Source: Morinoia aosen
Lineage: Eukaryota; Arthropoda; Malacostraca; Amphipoda; Talitridae
Direction: 5' to 3'
DNA: 64,000 nt
NCBI GenBank assembly: GCA_030386875.1
Contig: CM059558.1
Coordinates: forward strand, 14,493,428 to 14,557,427
Part shown: one piece after another, positions 1 through 11,450 of the stretch
How positions within the stretch are numbered: position 1 is the first letter of the stretch
Layout: every line of letters starts with the position of its first letter
Translations under genes and position numbers: made by a program
Notes under the pieces: generated by a model
Databases searched by the model: none
What the model was told of the DNA's origin: nothing
The model's input: the letters and a program-made list of their open reading frames with translations, nothing else

Positions 1-759
1 TGTTCCAAGTGACGTAACTAGTGACACTGTCCCAAGTGACGTAACTAGTGACACTGTCCCAAGTGACGTAATTAGTGACACTGTCCCAAGTGACGTAACT
101 AGTGACACTGTCCCAAGTGACGTAACTAGTGACATTGTCCCAAGTGACGTAACTAGTGATACTGTCCCAAGTTACGTAACTAGTGACACTGTCCCAGGTG
201 ACGTAACTAGTGACACTGTCCCAAGTGACGTAATTAGTGAAACTGTCCCAAATGACGTAACTAATGACACTGTCCCAAGTTACGTAACTAGTGACACTGT
301 CCCAAGTGACGTAACTAGTGACACTGTCCCAAGTGACGTAATTAGTGACACTGTCCCAAATGAAGTAACTAGTGAAACTGTCCCAAGTGACGTAACTAGT
401 GACACTGTCCCAAATGACGTAACTAGTGACACTGTCCCAAGTGACGTAACTAGTGACGTTGTCCCAAGTGACGCAACTAGTGACACTGTCCCAAGTTACG
501 TAACTAGTGACACTGTCCCAAATGACGCAACTAGTGACACTGTCCCAAATGACGTAACTAGTGACACAGTCCCAAATGACGTAACTAGTGACACTGTCCC
601 AAATGATGCAACTAGTGACACTGTCCCAAGTGACGTAACTAGTGACACAGTCCCAAATGACGTAACTAGTGACACTGTCCCAAATGATGCAACTAGTGAC
701 ACTGTCCCAAGTGACGTAACTAGTGACACTGTCCCAAATGACGTAACTAGTGACACTGT
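1..759. repeat. 27-bp minisatellite, about 28 copies, truncated by window start
   Basis: A head-to-tail 27-bp unit runs from the first base. Each unit carries ACTAGT followed by GACACTGTCCCAA and TGACGTAA. Point variants recur (AGTTACGTAA, AATGACGTAA, GATGCAA, GACACAGTCC), so copies are about 90 % alike. The unit length is a multiple of three and lacks stops in one minus frame, which gives artificial Ser-Leu-Val-Thr repeat frames. TGACGTAA resembles a bZIP (CRE/ATF-like) half-site, and the TTACGTAA variants match the palindromic PAR-bZIP core. Binding is only a possibility. The array probably continues to the left of the window. Confidence 0.97.
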
Positions 760-812
760 AGGTGCGGTGACTGCAACGCAGCTCGTGAAGAGATCCTGGC
801 TTTCAGATCAGC

Positions 813-1080
813 TGGGGCGAGGGGAAGTGAGGATAAGTGAGGGGAAGTGAGGAGAAGTTAGGGAAGTGAGTGGAAAAGAGGGGAAGTGAGAAGAAGTGAT
901 GAAAGCATAAGAAAATTAAAATAAAAGGGAGAGACAGGAAAAGCGAATGGATTTGTTATAATTGAAGAGAGGAAGTGAGGGTATGAGAAGGGAAATGAAG
1001 GGGAATCAGAAGGAAAATGGAAAGTGAGGGAAGGGAATGGAAATGAAAATGAGAGGGAAAAGGAAAATGGAAAGGAAAAT
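813..1080. repeat. Purine-rich tract (GGGGAAGTGAGG-like)
   Basis: The plus strand is almost all A and G, built on irregular GGGGAAGTGAG and GGAAAATGGAAA words. It bridges the 27-bp and 32-bp arrays. No fixed period is seen. It is low-complexity spacer and holds no gene. Confidence 0.8.
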
Positions 1081-4000
1081 GGTGCTGTGTTGACAGGCCA
1101 GCTGTGGCAGGTGGTGCCGTGTTGACAGGCCAGCTGTGGCAGGTGGTGCTGTGTTGACAGGCCAGCTGTGGCAGGTGGTGCCGTGTTGACAGGCCAGCTG
1201 AGGCAGGTGGTGCTGTGTTGACAGGCCAGCTGTGGCAGGTGGTGCTGTGTTGACAGGCCAGCTGTGGCAGGTGGTGCTGTGTTGACAGACCAGCTGAGGC
1301 AGGTGGTGCTGTGTTGACAGGCCAGCTGTGGCAGGTGGTGCTGTGTTGACAGACCAGCTGTTGCAGGTGGTGCCGTGTTGACAGACCAGCTGTTGCAGGT
1401 GGTGCCGTGTTGACAGACCAGCTGTTGCAGGTGGTGCCGTGTTGACAGACCAGCTGTTGCAGGTGGTGCCGTGTTGACAGGCCAGCTGTGGCAGGTGGTG
1501 CCGTGTTGAGAGGCCAGCTGTGGCAGGTGGTGCCGTGTTGACAGACCAGCTATGGCAGGTGGTGCCGTGTTGACAGGCCAGCTGTGGCAGGTGGTGCCGT
1601 GTTGACAGACCAGCTGTGGCAGGTGGTGCCGTGTTGACAGACCAGCTGTGGCAGGTGGTGCCGTGTTGACAGACCAGCTGTGGCAGGTGGTGCCGTGTTG
1701 ACAGACCAGTTGTGGCAGGTGGTGCCATGTTGACAGACCAGCTGTTGCAGGTGGTGCCGTGTTGACAGGCCAGCTGTTGCAGGTGGTGCCGTGTTGACAG
1801 ACCAGCTATTGCAGGTGGTGCCGTGTTGACAGACCAGCTGTTGCAGGTGGTGCCGTGTTGACAGACCAGCTGTTGCAGGTGGTGCCGTGTTGACAGACCA
1901 GCTGTTGCAGGTGGTGCCGTGTTGACAGGCCAGCTGTGGCAGGTGGTGCCGTGTTGAGAGGCCAGCTGTGGCAGGTGGTGCCGTGTTGACAGACCAGCTG
2001 TGGCAGGTGGTGCCGTGTTGACAGACCAGCTGTGGCAGGTGGTGCCGTGTTGACAGACCAGCTGTTGCAGGTGCTGCCGTGTTGACAGGCCAGCTGTTGC
2101 AGGTGGTGCCGTGTTGACAGACCAGCTGTTGCAGGTGGTGCCGTGTTGACAGGCCAGCTGTGGCAGGTGGTGCCGTGTTGACAGGCCAGCTGTGGCAGGT
2201 GGTGCCGTGTTGACAGGCCAGCTGTTGCAGGTGGTGCCGTGTTGACAGGCCAGCTGTGGCAGGTGGTGCCGTGTTGACAGGCCAGCTGTGGCAGGTGGTG
2301 CCGTGTTGAGAGGCCAGCTGTGGCAGGTGGTGCCGTGTTGACAGGCCAGCTGATGCAGGTGGTGCCGTGTTGACAGACCAGCTGTTGCAGGTGGTGCCGT
2401 GTTGACAGGCCAGCTGTTGCAGGTGGTGCCATGTTGACAGACCAGCTGTTGCAGGTGGTGCCGTGTTGACAGACCAGCTGTTGCAGGTGGTGCCGTGTTG
2501 ACAGGCCAGCTGTGGCAGGTGGTGCCGTGTTGAGAGGCCAGCTGTGGCAGGTGGTGCCGTGTTGAGAGGCCAGCTGTGGCAGGTGGTGCCGTGTTGACAG
2601 GCCAGCTGTTGCAGGTGGTGCCGTGTTGACAGGCCATCTGTGGCAGGTGGTGCCGTGTTGAGAGGCCAGCTGTGGCAGGTGGTGCCGTGTTGACAGACCA
2701 GCTGTTGCAGGTGGTGCCGTGTTGACAGGCCAGCTGTGGCAGGTGGTGCCGTGTTGAGAGGCCAGCTGTGGCAGGTGGTGCCGTGTTGAGAGGCCAGCTG
2801 TGGCAGGTGGTGCCGTGTTGACAGGCCAGCTGTTGCAGGTGGTGCCGTGTTGACAGGCCAGCTGTTGCAGGTGGTGCCGTGTTGAGAGGCCAGCTGTGGC
2901 AGTTGGTGCCGTGTTGAGAGGCCAGCTGTGGCAGGTAGTGCCGTGTTGACAGGCCAGCTGTTGCAGGTGGTGCCGTGTTGACAGGCCAGCTGTTGTAGGT
3001 GGTGCCGTGTTGACAGGCCAGCTGTGGCAGGTGGTGCCGTGTTGACAGGCCAGCTGTTGCAGGTGGTGCCGTGTTGACAGGCCAGCTGTGGCAGGTGGTG
3101 CCGTGTTGACAGGCCAGCTGTGGCAGGTGGTGCCGTGTTGACAGGCCAGCTGTTGCAGGTGGTGCCGTGTTGACAGGCCAGCTGTGGCAGGTGGTGCCGT
3201 GTTGACAGGCCAGCTGTGGCAGGTGGTGCCGTGTTGACAGGCCAGCTGTTGCAGGTGGTGCCGTGTTGAGAGGCCAGCTGTGGCAGGTGGTGCCGTGTTG
3301 ACAGGCCAGCTGTGGCAGGTGGTGCCGTGTTGAGAGGCCAGCTGTGGCAGGTGGTGCCGTGTTGAGAGGCCAGCTGTGGCAGGTGGTGCCGTGTTGACAG
3401 GCCAGCTGTTGCAGGTGGTGCCGTGTTGACAGGTCAGCTGTTGCAGGTGGTGCCGTGTTGACAGGCCAGCTGTGGCAGGTGGTGCCGTGTTGACATGCCA
3501 GCTGTGGCAGGTGGTGCTGTGTTGACAGGCCAGCTGTGGCAGGTGGTGCTGTGTTGACAGACCAGCTGTGGCAGGTGGTGCCGTGTTGACAGGCTAGCTG
3601 TGGCAGGTGGTGCCGTGTTGACAGGCCAGCTGTTGCAGGTGGTGCCGTGTTGACAGGCCAGCTGTGGCAGGTGGTGCCGTGTTGACAGGCCAGCTGTGGC
3701 AGGTGGTGCCGTGTTGACAGGCCAGCTGTTGCAGGTGGTGCCGTGTTGAGAGGCCAGCTGTGGCAGGTGGTGCCGTGTTGACAGGCCAGCTGTGGCAGGT
3801 GGTGCCGTGTTGAGAGGCCAGCTGTGGCAGGTGGTGCCGTGTTGAGAGGCCAGCTGTGGCAGGTGGTGCTGTGTTGACAGGCCAGCTGTGGCAGGTGGTG
3901 CTGTGTTGACAGGCCAGCTGTGGCAGGTGGTGCCGTGTTGAGAGGCCAGCTGTGGCAGGTGGTGCTGTGTTGACAGGCCAGCTGTGGCAGGTGGTGCCGT

Positions 4001-4646
4001 GTTGACAGGCCAGCTGTGGCAGGTGGTGCCGTGTTGAGAGGCCAGCTGTGGCAGGTGGTGCCATGTTGACAGGCCAGCTGTGGCAGGTGGCGCAGTGTTG
4101 ACAGGCCAGCTGTGGCAGGTGGTGCCGTGTTGAGAGGCCAGCTGTGGCAGGTGGCGCAGTGTTGACAGGCCAGCTGTTGCAGGTGGTGCTGTGTTGACAG
4201 GCCAGCTGTGGCAGGTGGTGCTGTGTTGACAGGCCAGCTGTGGCAGGTGGTGCCGTGTTGACAGGCCAGCTGTTGCAGGTGGTGCTGTGTTGACAGGCCA
4301 GCTGTGGCAGGTGGCGCAGTGTTGACAGGCCAGCTGTTGCAGGTGGTGCTGTGTTGACAGGCCAGCTGTGGCAGGTGGTGCCGTGTTGACAGGCCAGCTG
4401 TGGCAGGTGGCGCAGTGTTGACAGGCCAGCTGTTGCAGGTGGTGCTGTGTTGACAGGCCAGCTGTGGCAGGTGGCGCAGTGTTGACAGGCCAGCTGTGGC
4501 AGGTGGTGCCGTGTTGAGAGGCCAGCTGTGGCAGGTGGCGCAGTGTTGACAGGCCAGCTGTTGCAGGTGGTGCTGTGTTGACAGGCCAGCTGTGGCAGGT
4601 GGTGCCGTGTTGACAGGCCAGCTGTGGCAGGTGGCGCAGTGTTGAC
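1081..4646. repeat. 32-bp minisatellite, about 111 copies
   Basis: The unit reads TGTTGACAGGCCAGCTGTGG followed by CAGGTGGTGCCG. Recurrent variants are GGCCAG/GACCAG, CTGTGG/CTGTTG, GTGCCG/GTGCTG/GCGCAG and GTTGACA/GTTGAGA. They are distributed in runs: GTGCTG and GCGCAG dominate near the two ends, GACCAG around 1.4-2.1 kb. Each unit has the E-box palindrome CAGCTG and a second E-box CAGGTG. The 32-bp period is not a multiple of three, yet all three minus frames lack stops, giving a 1,256-codon frame with a 32-residue period. This is a property of the unit, not evidence for a gene. Confidence 0.98.
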
Positions 4647-5196
4647 ACTGAGCACAAATAGCGGCGACTGCGCACAAAAGTGCTGAGTCATTTTCTACCC
4701 TCTCCTCCTTGGGGGGGGGGGTTGAGTGTCCCCAGGGGGTACGGGGGGTGAGTGACAACCTCACAACCTCACACACGCCTCACTATTTACTCACAACTAA
4801 GTATTTGACTCATATAAGTACATTCTGCGTGATGGCAACCCTGTTTTATGTTATACCCGACTCCTTACCATGCTGAATAATTAGTGTTACTTTAGTTGTG
4901 CTCTTATTTACGTCATTTTTGTTATTGACGTTTTTTTTGTTAATATTTTCGTTCTTTTTATTATCATTTGCATAATTTTTGTAATTGTTCACATTATTTT
5001 TGTTGTTAGTCACATTATTTTTGTTATTATTCTAATTTTTTTTGCGTTAATTTAGATTATTTTTATTATTTTTGATCATGGATACCGATGTGAATGTTAA
5101 TTTTTTGATGGTGGGTGACCAATGAGAGTAATTTGGCGCCTGATGGAGGATATTTGGTGGATGATGGAAAATGGATGTTGGCTGGAGGATTAGAGT
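4647..5196. other. AT-rich spacer with G11 run; no gene seen
   Basis: A uniform G run lies at 4711-4721, followed by T-rich sequence (4860-5080) with repeated TTATTTTTGTTATT words that look like a decayed 15-18-bp repeat. Short unique sequence then leads into the 19-bp array. No convincing exon or RNA gene is visible. Confidence 0.6.
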
Positions 5197-6856
5197 GAGA
5201 TGTGAGAGAGTAGCTGAGATATGAGAGAGTAGCTGAGATATGAGAGAGTAGCTGAGATATGAGAGAGTAGCTGAGGAATGAGAGAGTAGCTGAGATATGA
5301 GAGAGTAGCTGAGATATGAGAGAGTAGCTGAGGTATGAGAGAGTAGCTGAGATATGAGAGAGTAGCTGAGGAATGAGAGAGTAGCTGAGATATGAGAGAG
5401 TAGCTGAGGTATGAGAGAGTAGCTGAGATATGAGAGAGTAGCTGAGATGTGAGAGTAGCTGAGATATGAGAGAGTAGCTGAGATATGAGAGAGTAGCTGA
5501 GATATGAGAGAGTAGCTGAGATATGAGAGAGTAGCTGAGATATGAGAGAGTAGCTGAGATATGAGAGAGTAGCTGAGATGTGAGAGTAGCTGAGATATGA
5601 GAGCGTAGCTGAGATGTGAGAGTAGCTGAGATATGAGAGAGTAGCTGAGTTGTGAGAGAGTAGCTGAGATGTGAGAGAGTAGCTGAGTTGTGAGAGAGTA
5701 GCTGAGATATGTGAGAGTATCTGAGATATGAGAGAGTAGCTGAGATATGAGAGAGTAGCTGAGATATGAGAGTAGCTGAGATATGAGAGAGTAGCTGAGA
5801 TGTGAGAGAGTAGCTGAGATATGAGAGAGTAGCTGAGATATGAGAGAGTAGCTGAGATATGAGAGAGTAGCTGAAATATGAGAGAGTAGCTGAGATATGA
5901 GAGAGTAGCTGAGATATGAGAGAGTAGCTGAGATATGAGAGAGTAGCTGAGATATGAGAGTAGCTGAGATATGAGAGAGTAACTGAGATATGGGAGAGTA
6001 GCTGAGATATGAGAGTAGCTGAGATATGAGAGAGTAGCTGAGATATGAGAGAGTAGCTGAGATATGAGAGAGTAGCTGAGATATGAGAGAGTAGCTGAGA
6101 TATGAGAGAGTAGCTGAGATATGAGAGAGTAGCTGAGATATGGGAGAGTAGCTGAGATATGAGAGTAGCTGAGATATGAGAGAGTAGCTGAGATATGAGA
6201 GAGTAGCTGAGATATGAGAGAGTAGCTGAGATATGGGAGAGTAGCTGAGATATGAGAGTAGCTGAGATATGAGAGAGTAGCTGAGATATGAGAGAGTAGC
6301 TGAGATATGAGAGAGTAGCTGAGGTATGAGAGAGTAGCTGAGATATGAGAGTAGCTGAGATACGAGAGTAGCTGAGATATGAGAGAGTAGCTGAGATATG
6401 AGAGAGTAGCTGAGATATGAGAGAGTAGCTGAGATATGAGAGAGTAGCTGAGGTATGAGAGAGTAGCTGAGATATGAGAGAGTAGCTGAGGAATGAGAGA
6501 GTAGCTGAGATATGAGAGAGTAGCTGAGGTATGAGAGAGTAGCTGAGATGTGAGAGAGTAGCTGAGATATGAGAGAGTAGCTGAGGTATGAGAGAGTAGC
6601 TGAGATATGAGAGAGTAGCTGAGGAATGAGAGAGTAGCTGAGATATGAGAGAGTAGCTGAGGTATGAGAGAGTAGCTGAGATATGAGAGAGTAGCTGAGA
6701 TGTGAGAGTAGCTGAGATATGAGAGAGTAGCTGAGATATGAGAGAGTAGCTGAGATATGAGAGAGTAGCTGAGATATGAGAGAGTAGCTGAGATATGAGA
6801 GAGTAGCTGAGATATGAGAGAGTAGCTGAGATGTGAGAGTAGCTGAGATATGAGAG
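5197..6856. repeat. 19/17-bp minisatellite, left part (about 88 copies)
   Basis: The major unit is GAGATATGAGAGAGTAGCT (19 bp). Shorter 17-bp units lack one AG. Marked variants are GAGGAATG, GAGGTATG, GAGATGTG, GAGTTGTG and TATCTGAG. The order of variants at about 5368-5603 is repeated at 6621-6856 (offset 1,253 bp), which shows a large internal duplication. The array stops at 6856 and resumes at 7913 in a register that matches the paralogous stretch from 5604. Confidence 0.98.
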
Positions 6857-7912
6857 CTGTGAAGAACCTTTAAAGTTAAGGATTCAATTTGGAACTAACA
6901 TTATTTGCATTAAAGTATTTCTAGGTTTAAGTTGAATTCTGATGGATACATAAAAATGATTGCGTACCACTCCAGCACCATGGGTGACATTCATGTAGTT
7001 AGCCGACATGTCGTTGCCTGAATACAACCTGCCTTAAACAGCAGAGGTTATTTTAACTCGTCTCGGAGCTGTCTGAGCAGTTCACTCCTGCTCTCCGAGC
7101 TGGCACCACTGCATACGCACTCTGAGGTCTAACGTGACGTCATCCGTGACGCCTCCCCGCATCCAGCTGCTTTGCAAACTTCCGACTGTGCTTCCTGCGC
7201 CTTCTGTCCTGGGGGAGTTTCTGGCGACCCTTTCGTCATGTTCTGCACGGCTGGGGATGTGGTGATGGGCTGAGAGTGCCACCAGCTGCTGCGACGTCTA
7301 CGCCTGCCTACCTCTGCTCCGCTCACTCGCTGAGGCTCACGGACTTGTGGAGGTTGGTGACTATTGTCGTTAACTATGTGAATGTCCATTCCGTGAGCTG
7401 GTTTTAGGTGTGCGCAATCCAGGCCTCGTATCTATTCCAATCTCTACCATAACCTGTAAGCCCTATAACTATGATTACGTAAAACTGCAACGGCTTCATA
7501 ACTACTTTAGAACTATAACTAAAATACTTAATAACTATAACTAAACTATAACTATAACTATAACTAAACTATAACTATAACGGTTACTATGACCATCTTA
7601 TAACTACTGTCTGTAAGACGACGAACGATAACTATAAGAGTCATTATTATGCTCTGAACCTCAACGCAACTAATTTGCATTTCTTTATCCCCTTGCAGTT
7701 CCTTCGCGGCTTAATTGAGTGCAAGGTGTGACGGTCCGCTTCTTCAGCCAGTCACCCTGCTCGTGTGGAGCTTGAATCTTCCTGCTACGCACTTATTATA
7801 CATTTCACTGTTTATCTATGTCTGATCAACTTTGAATAAAAGTTGGAACTTTCAATATACGGATAAACGCTTCAACATTATTTTTTCCCCCCATAAATAT
7901 TTATTTTCTGTA
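6857..7912 (+). mobile_element. Unique 1,056-bp insert splitting the 19-bp array
   Basis: This non-repetitive block lies between two parts of one array. The left flank ends ...GATATGAGAG (6847-6856) and the right flank resumes AGAGCGTAGC (7913). The intact order GATATGAGAGCGTAGC survives at 5594-5609, so an apparent empty site exists. AGAG on both sides could be a 4-bp target duplication, but the array is rich in GAGAG, so this is weak. I see no clear terminal inverted repeats. Inside are a CpG-containing stretch (7070-7400), a possible 5' splice site (CT/GTAAGC, about 7456), ACTATA repeats, a good acceptor (CCCCTTGCAG ending at 7698) and AATAAA near 7837. It could be an unclassified transposon or a piece of a gene copied into the array. 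Confidence 0.6.
7500..7590. repeat. AACTATAACTATA short tandem repeat
   Basis: Irregular 6-bp ACTATA units lie inside the 1.06-kb insert, within the putative intron between 7456 and 7698. Confidence 0.75.
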
Positions 7913-10692
7913 AGAGCGTAGCTGAGATGTGAGAGTAGCTGAGATATGAGAGAGTAGCTGAGTTGTGAGAGAGTAGCTGAGATGTGAGAGAGTAGCTGAG
8001 TTGTGAGAGAGTAGCTGAGATATGTGAGAGTATCTGAGATATGAGAGAGTAGCTGAGATATGAGAGAGTAGCTGAGATATGAGAGTAGCTGAGATATGAG
8101 AGAGTAGCTGAGATATGAGAGAGTAGCTGAGATATGAGAGAGTAGCTGAGATATGAGAGTAGCTGAGATATGAGAGTAGCTGAGATATGAGAGAGTAGCT
8201 GAGATATGAGAGAGTAGCTGAGATATGAGAGAGTAGCTGAGATGTGAGAGAGTAGCTGAGTTGTGAGAGAGTAGCTGAGATGTGAGAGAGTATCTGAGAT
8301 ATGAGAGAGTAGCTGAGTTGTGAGAGAGTAGCTGAGACATGAGAGAGTATCTGAGATATGAGAGAGTAGCTGAGTTGTGAGAGAGTAGCTGAGATATGAG
8401 AGTAGCTGAAATATGAGAGAGTAGCTGAGATGTGAGAGAGTAGCTGAGATATGAGAGAGTAGCTGAGATATGAGAGAGTAGCTGAGATATGAGAGAGTAG
8501 CTGAGATATGAGAGAGTAGCTGAGATATGAGAGAGTAGCTGAAATATGAGAGAGTAGCTGAAATATGAGAGAGTAGCTGAGATGTGAGAGAGTAGCTGAG
8601 ATATGAGAGAGTAGCTGAGATATGAGAGAGTAGCTGAGATATGAGAGAGTAGCTGAAATATGAGAGAGTAGCTGAGATATGAGAGAGTAGCTGAGATATG
8701 AGAGAGTTGCTGAGATATGAGAGAGTAGCTGAGATATGAGAGAGAAGCTGAGATATGAGAGAGTAGCTGAGATATGAGAGAGTAGCTGAAATATGAGAGA
8801 GTAGCTGAGATATGAGAGAGTAGCTGAGATATGAGAGAGTAGCTGAGATATGAGAGATTAGCTGAGATATGAGAGAGTAGCTGAGATATGAGAGAGTAGC
8901 TGAGATATGAGAGTAGCTGAGATACGAGAGAGTAACTGAGATATGGGAGAGTGGCTGAGATATGAGAGTAGCTGAGATATGAGAGAGTAGCTGAGATATG
9001 AGAGAGTAGCTGAGATATGAGAGAGTAGCTGAGATATGAGAGAGTAGCTGAGATATGAGAGAGTAGCTGAGATATGAGAGAGTAGCTGAGATATGGGAGA
9101 GTAGCTGAGATATGAGAGTAGCTGAGATATGAGAGAGTAGCTGAGATATGAGAGAGTAGCTGAGATATGAGAGAGTAGCTGAAATATGAGAGAGTAGCTG
9201 AAATATGAGAGAGTAGCTGAGATATGAGAGAGTAGCTGAGATATGAGAGAGTAGCTGAGATATGAGAGAGTAGCTGAGATATGAGAGAGTAGCTGAGATA
9301 TGAGAGTAGCTGAGATATGAGAGAGTAACTGAGATATGGGAGAGTAGCTGAGATATGAGAGTAGCTGAGATATGAGAGAGTAGCTGAGATATGAGAGAGT
9401 AGCTGAGATATGAGAGAGTAGCTGAGATATGAGAGAGTAGCTGAGATATGAGAGAGTAGCTGAGATATGAGAGAGTAGCTGAGATATGGGAGAGTAGCTG
9501 AGATATGAGAGTAGCTGAGATATGAGAGAGTAGCTGAGATATGAGAGAGTAGCTGAGATATGAGAGAGTAGCTGAGATATGGGAGAGTAGCTGAGATATG
9601 AGAGTAGCTGAGATATGAGAGAGTAGCTGAGATATGAGAGAGTAGCTGAGATATGAGAGAGTAGCTGAGGTATGAGAGAGTAGCTGAGATATGAGAGTAG
9701 CTGAGATACGAGAGTAGCTGAGATATGAGAGAGTAGCTGAGATATGAGAGAGTAGCTGAGATATGGGAGAGTAGCTGAGATATGAGAGTAGCTGAGATAT
9801 GAGAGTAGCTGAGATATGAGAGAGTGGCTGAGATATGAGAGAGTAGCTGAGATATGAGAGAGTGGCTGAGATATGAGAGAGTAGCTGAGATACGAGAGTA
9901 GCTGAGATATGAGAGAGTGGCTGAGATATGGGAGAGTAGCTGAGATACGAGAGTAGCTGAGATATGAGAGAGTAGCTGAGATATGAGAGAGTGGCTGAGA
10001 TATGAGAGAGTAGCTGAGGTATGAGAGAGTAGCTGAGATATGAGAGTAGCTGAGATACGAGAGTAGCTGAGATATGAGAGAGTAGCTGAGATATGAGAGA
10101 GTAGCTGAGATATGAGAGAGTAGCTGAGATATGAGAGTTGCTGAGATATGAGAGAGTAGCTGAGATATGAGAGAGTAGCTGAGGTATGAGAGAGTAGCTG
10201 AGATATGAGAGTAGCTGAGATACGAGAGTAGCTGAGATATGAGAGAGTAGCTGAGATATGAGAGAGTAGCTGAGGTATGAGAGAGTAGCTGAGATATGAG
10301 AGTAGCTGAGATATGAGAGAGTAGCTGAGATGTGAGAGTAGCTGAGACATGAGAGAGTAGCTGAGATATGAGAGAGTAGCTGAGATACGAGAGTAGCTGA
10401 GATATGAGAGAGTAGCTGAGATATGAGAGAGTAGCTGAGGTATGAGAGAGTAGCTGAGATATGAGAGTAGCTGAGATATGAGAGAGTAGCTGAGATGTGA
10501 GAGTAGCTGAGACATGAGAGAGTAGCTGAGATATGAGAGAGTAGCTGAGATATGAGAGTAGCTGAGATATGAGAGAGTAGCTGAGATATGAGAGAGTAGC
10601 TGAGATATGAGAGAGTAGCTGAGATATGAGAGAGTAGCTGAGGTATGAGAGAGTAGCTGAGATATGAGAGTAGCTGAGATATAAGAGAGTAG
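7913..10692. repeat. 19/17-bp minisatellite, right part (about 146 copies)
   Basis: This is the same unit family as 5197-6856. The first roughly 200 bp (7913-8115) copy the variant order at 5600-5806 exactly, including GAGTTGTG pairs, ATGTGAGAG and the rare TATCTGAG. Later parts contain blocks marked by ATGGGAGAG, AGTAACTGAG, AGTGGCTGAG and TACGAGAG that recur several times, so blockwise amplification continued. Several minus frames are open for more than 900 codons with Ser-Tyr-Leu/Ser-Ala-Thr repeats. They are an artefact of a stop-free unit. Confidence 0.97.
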
Positions 10693-11140
10693 AAAATATA
10701 GAACATCAAAGAACAATCTAGAAAATTTAGAACAAAACCATATCAACAAAAGGTAATTTATGCATTTAAAAGCTTAAGCCATTTGTGCAAGAATTTTTTC
10801 TACTATTAAAAGATAAAAAGTACACACTATTTAATATGTTTAATTTTTTATTTTCCTTGTATGTTTTAATTAAAAACATTTCATTACTGACTATTATTTT
10901 TGTAAATTACTTCCGCCAATTCCGTCAATTACTTTTTAAATTTCTAAATTCTCCGTCAAATTTTGCAAAAAAAAATTCTCGGCTGCCCCGACAGTATATT
11001 AATAAAGCCTTAAACTCCTTGGGGAATTATTTATTAAAATTTTATAATTATAATAAACAACAGTAATTATTTCCAAAATTTTATTTTTCACCTTCACATC
11101 ACATTTGTGTCCACTCACGGGACGCGAATTCTACACCCAT
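10693..11140. other. AT-rich unique spacer; no gene supported
   Basis: This is non-repetitive AT-rich sequence. A 93-codon plus frame at 10785-11066 encodes a Phe/Leu/Asn/Lys-rich chain of the kind AT bias produces, and I recognise no domain. I call nothing here. Confidence 0.55.
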
Positions 11141-11360
11141 GTGTGTGTGTGTGTGTGTGTATTGCATAGACGTGTGCGTGTGCATGAGCTCTGTATGTAT
11201 GTATACGTGTTGTGAATGAGTGCATGTGTGGTTGTGAATGTGTGTAAGTGCATTTGTGTGTGTGTGTGAGTGTGTGTGCGTGTGTGAGTGTGTGCGTGTG
11301 TATGTATGTTTGTGTGTATGTGTGCTTGTGCGTGTGTATGTGCGTGCACGTGTATGTGCA
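11141..11360. repeat. (TG)n-rich microsatellite tract
   Basis: A clean TG run at about 11143-11160 is followed by imperfect TG/TATG/TGCG sequence to about 11360. Alternating purine-pyrimidine sequence of this kind can adopt Z-DNA. The open frames on both strands are Cys-Val or His-Thr dipeptide artefacts. Confidence 0.9.
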
Positions 11361-11450
11361 GTTTCCGCTTAAGTTAGGAGAGCGCAGGGAAAAAAGCAGT
11401 TCAATAGCGGCATGCCAGACCTTACGCTGCTTATATGCCGGCACTTCACT

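Noticed and set aside
1006..4776. A 1,256-codon minus frame with a 32-residue repeat (looks like a Cys/His/Pro-rich protein)
   Set aside because: The unit is 32 bp, so the frame cycles through all three phases of one DNA unit. All three minus frames are open; no signal peptide or unique domain is attached.
6857..7912. Classical DNA transposon with terminal inverted repeats
   Set aside because: The two ends (CTGTGAAGAA and TTTTCTGTA) pair only weakly, and AGAG duplication is uninformative in a GAGAG-rich array.
7852..10749. Two minus frames of more than 900 codons (Ser/Leu/Tyr repeats)
   Set aside because: They come from the 19/17-bp array. Indels of 2 bp shift the frame without creating stops, so openness carries no coding information.
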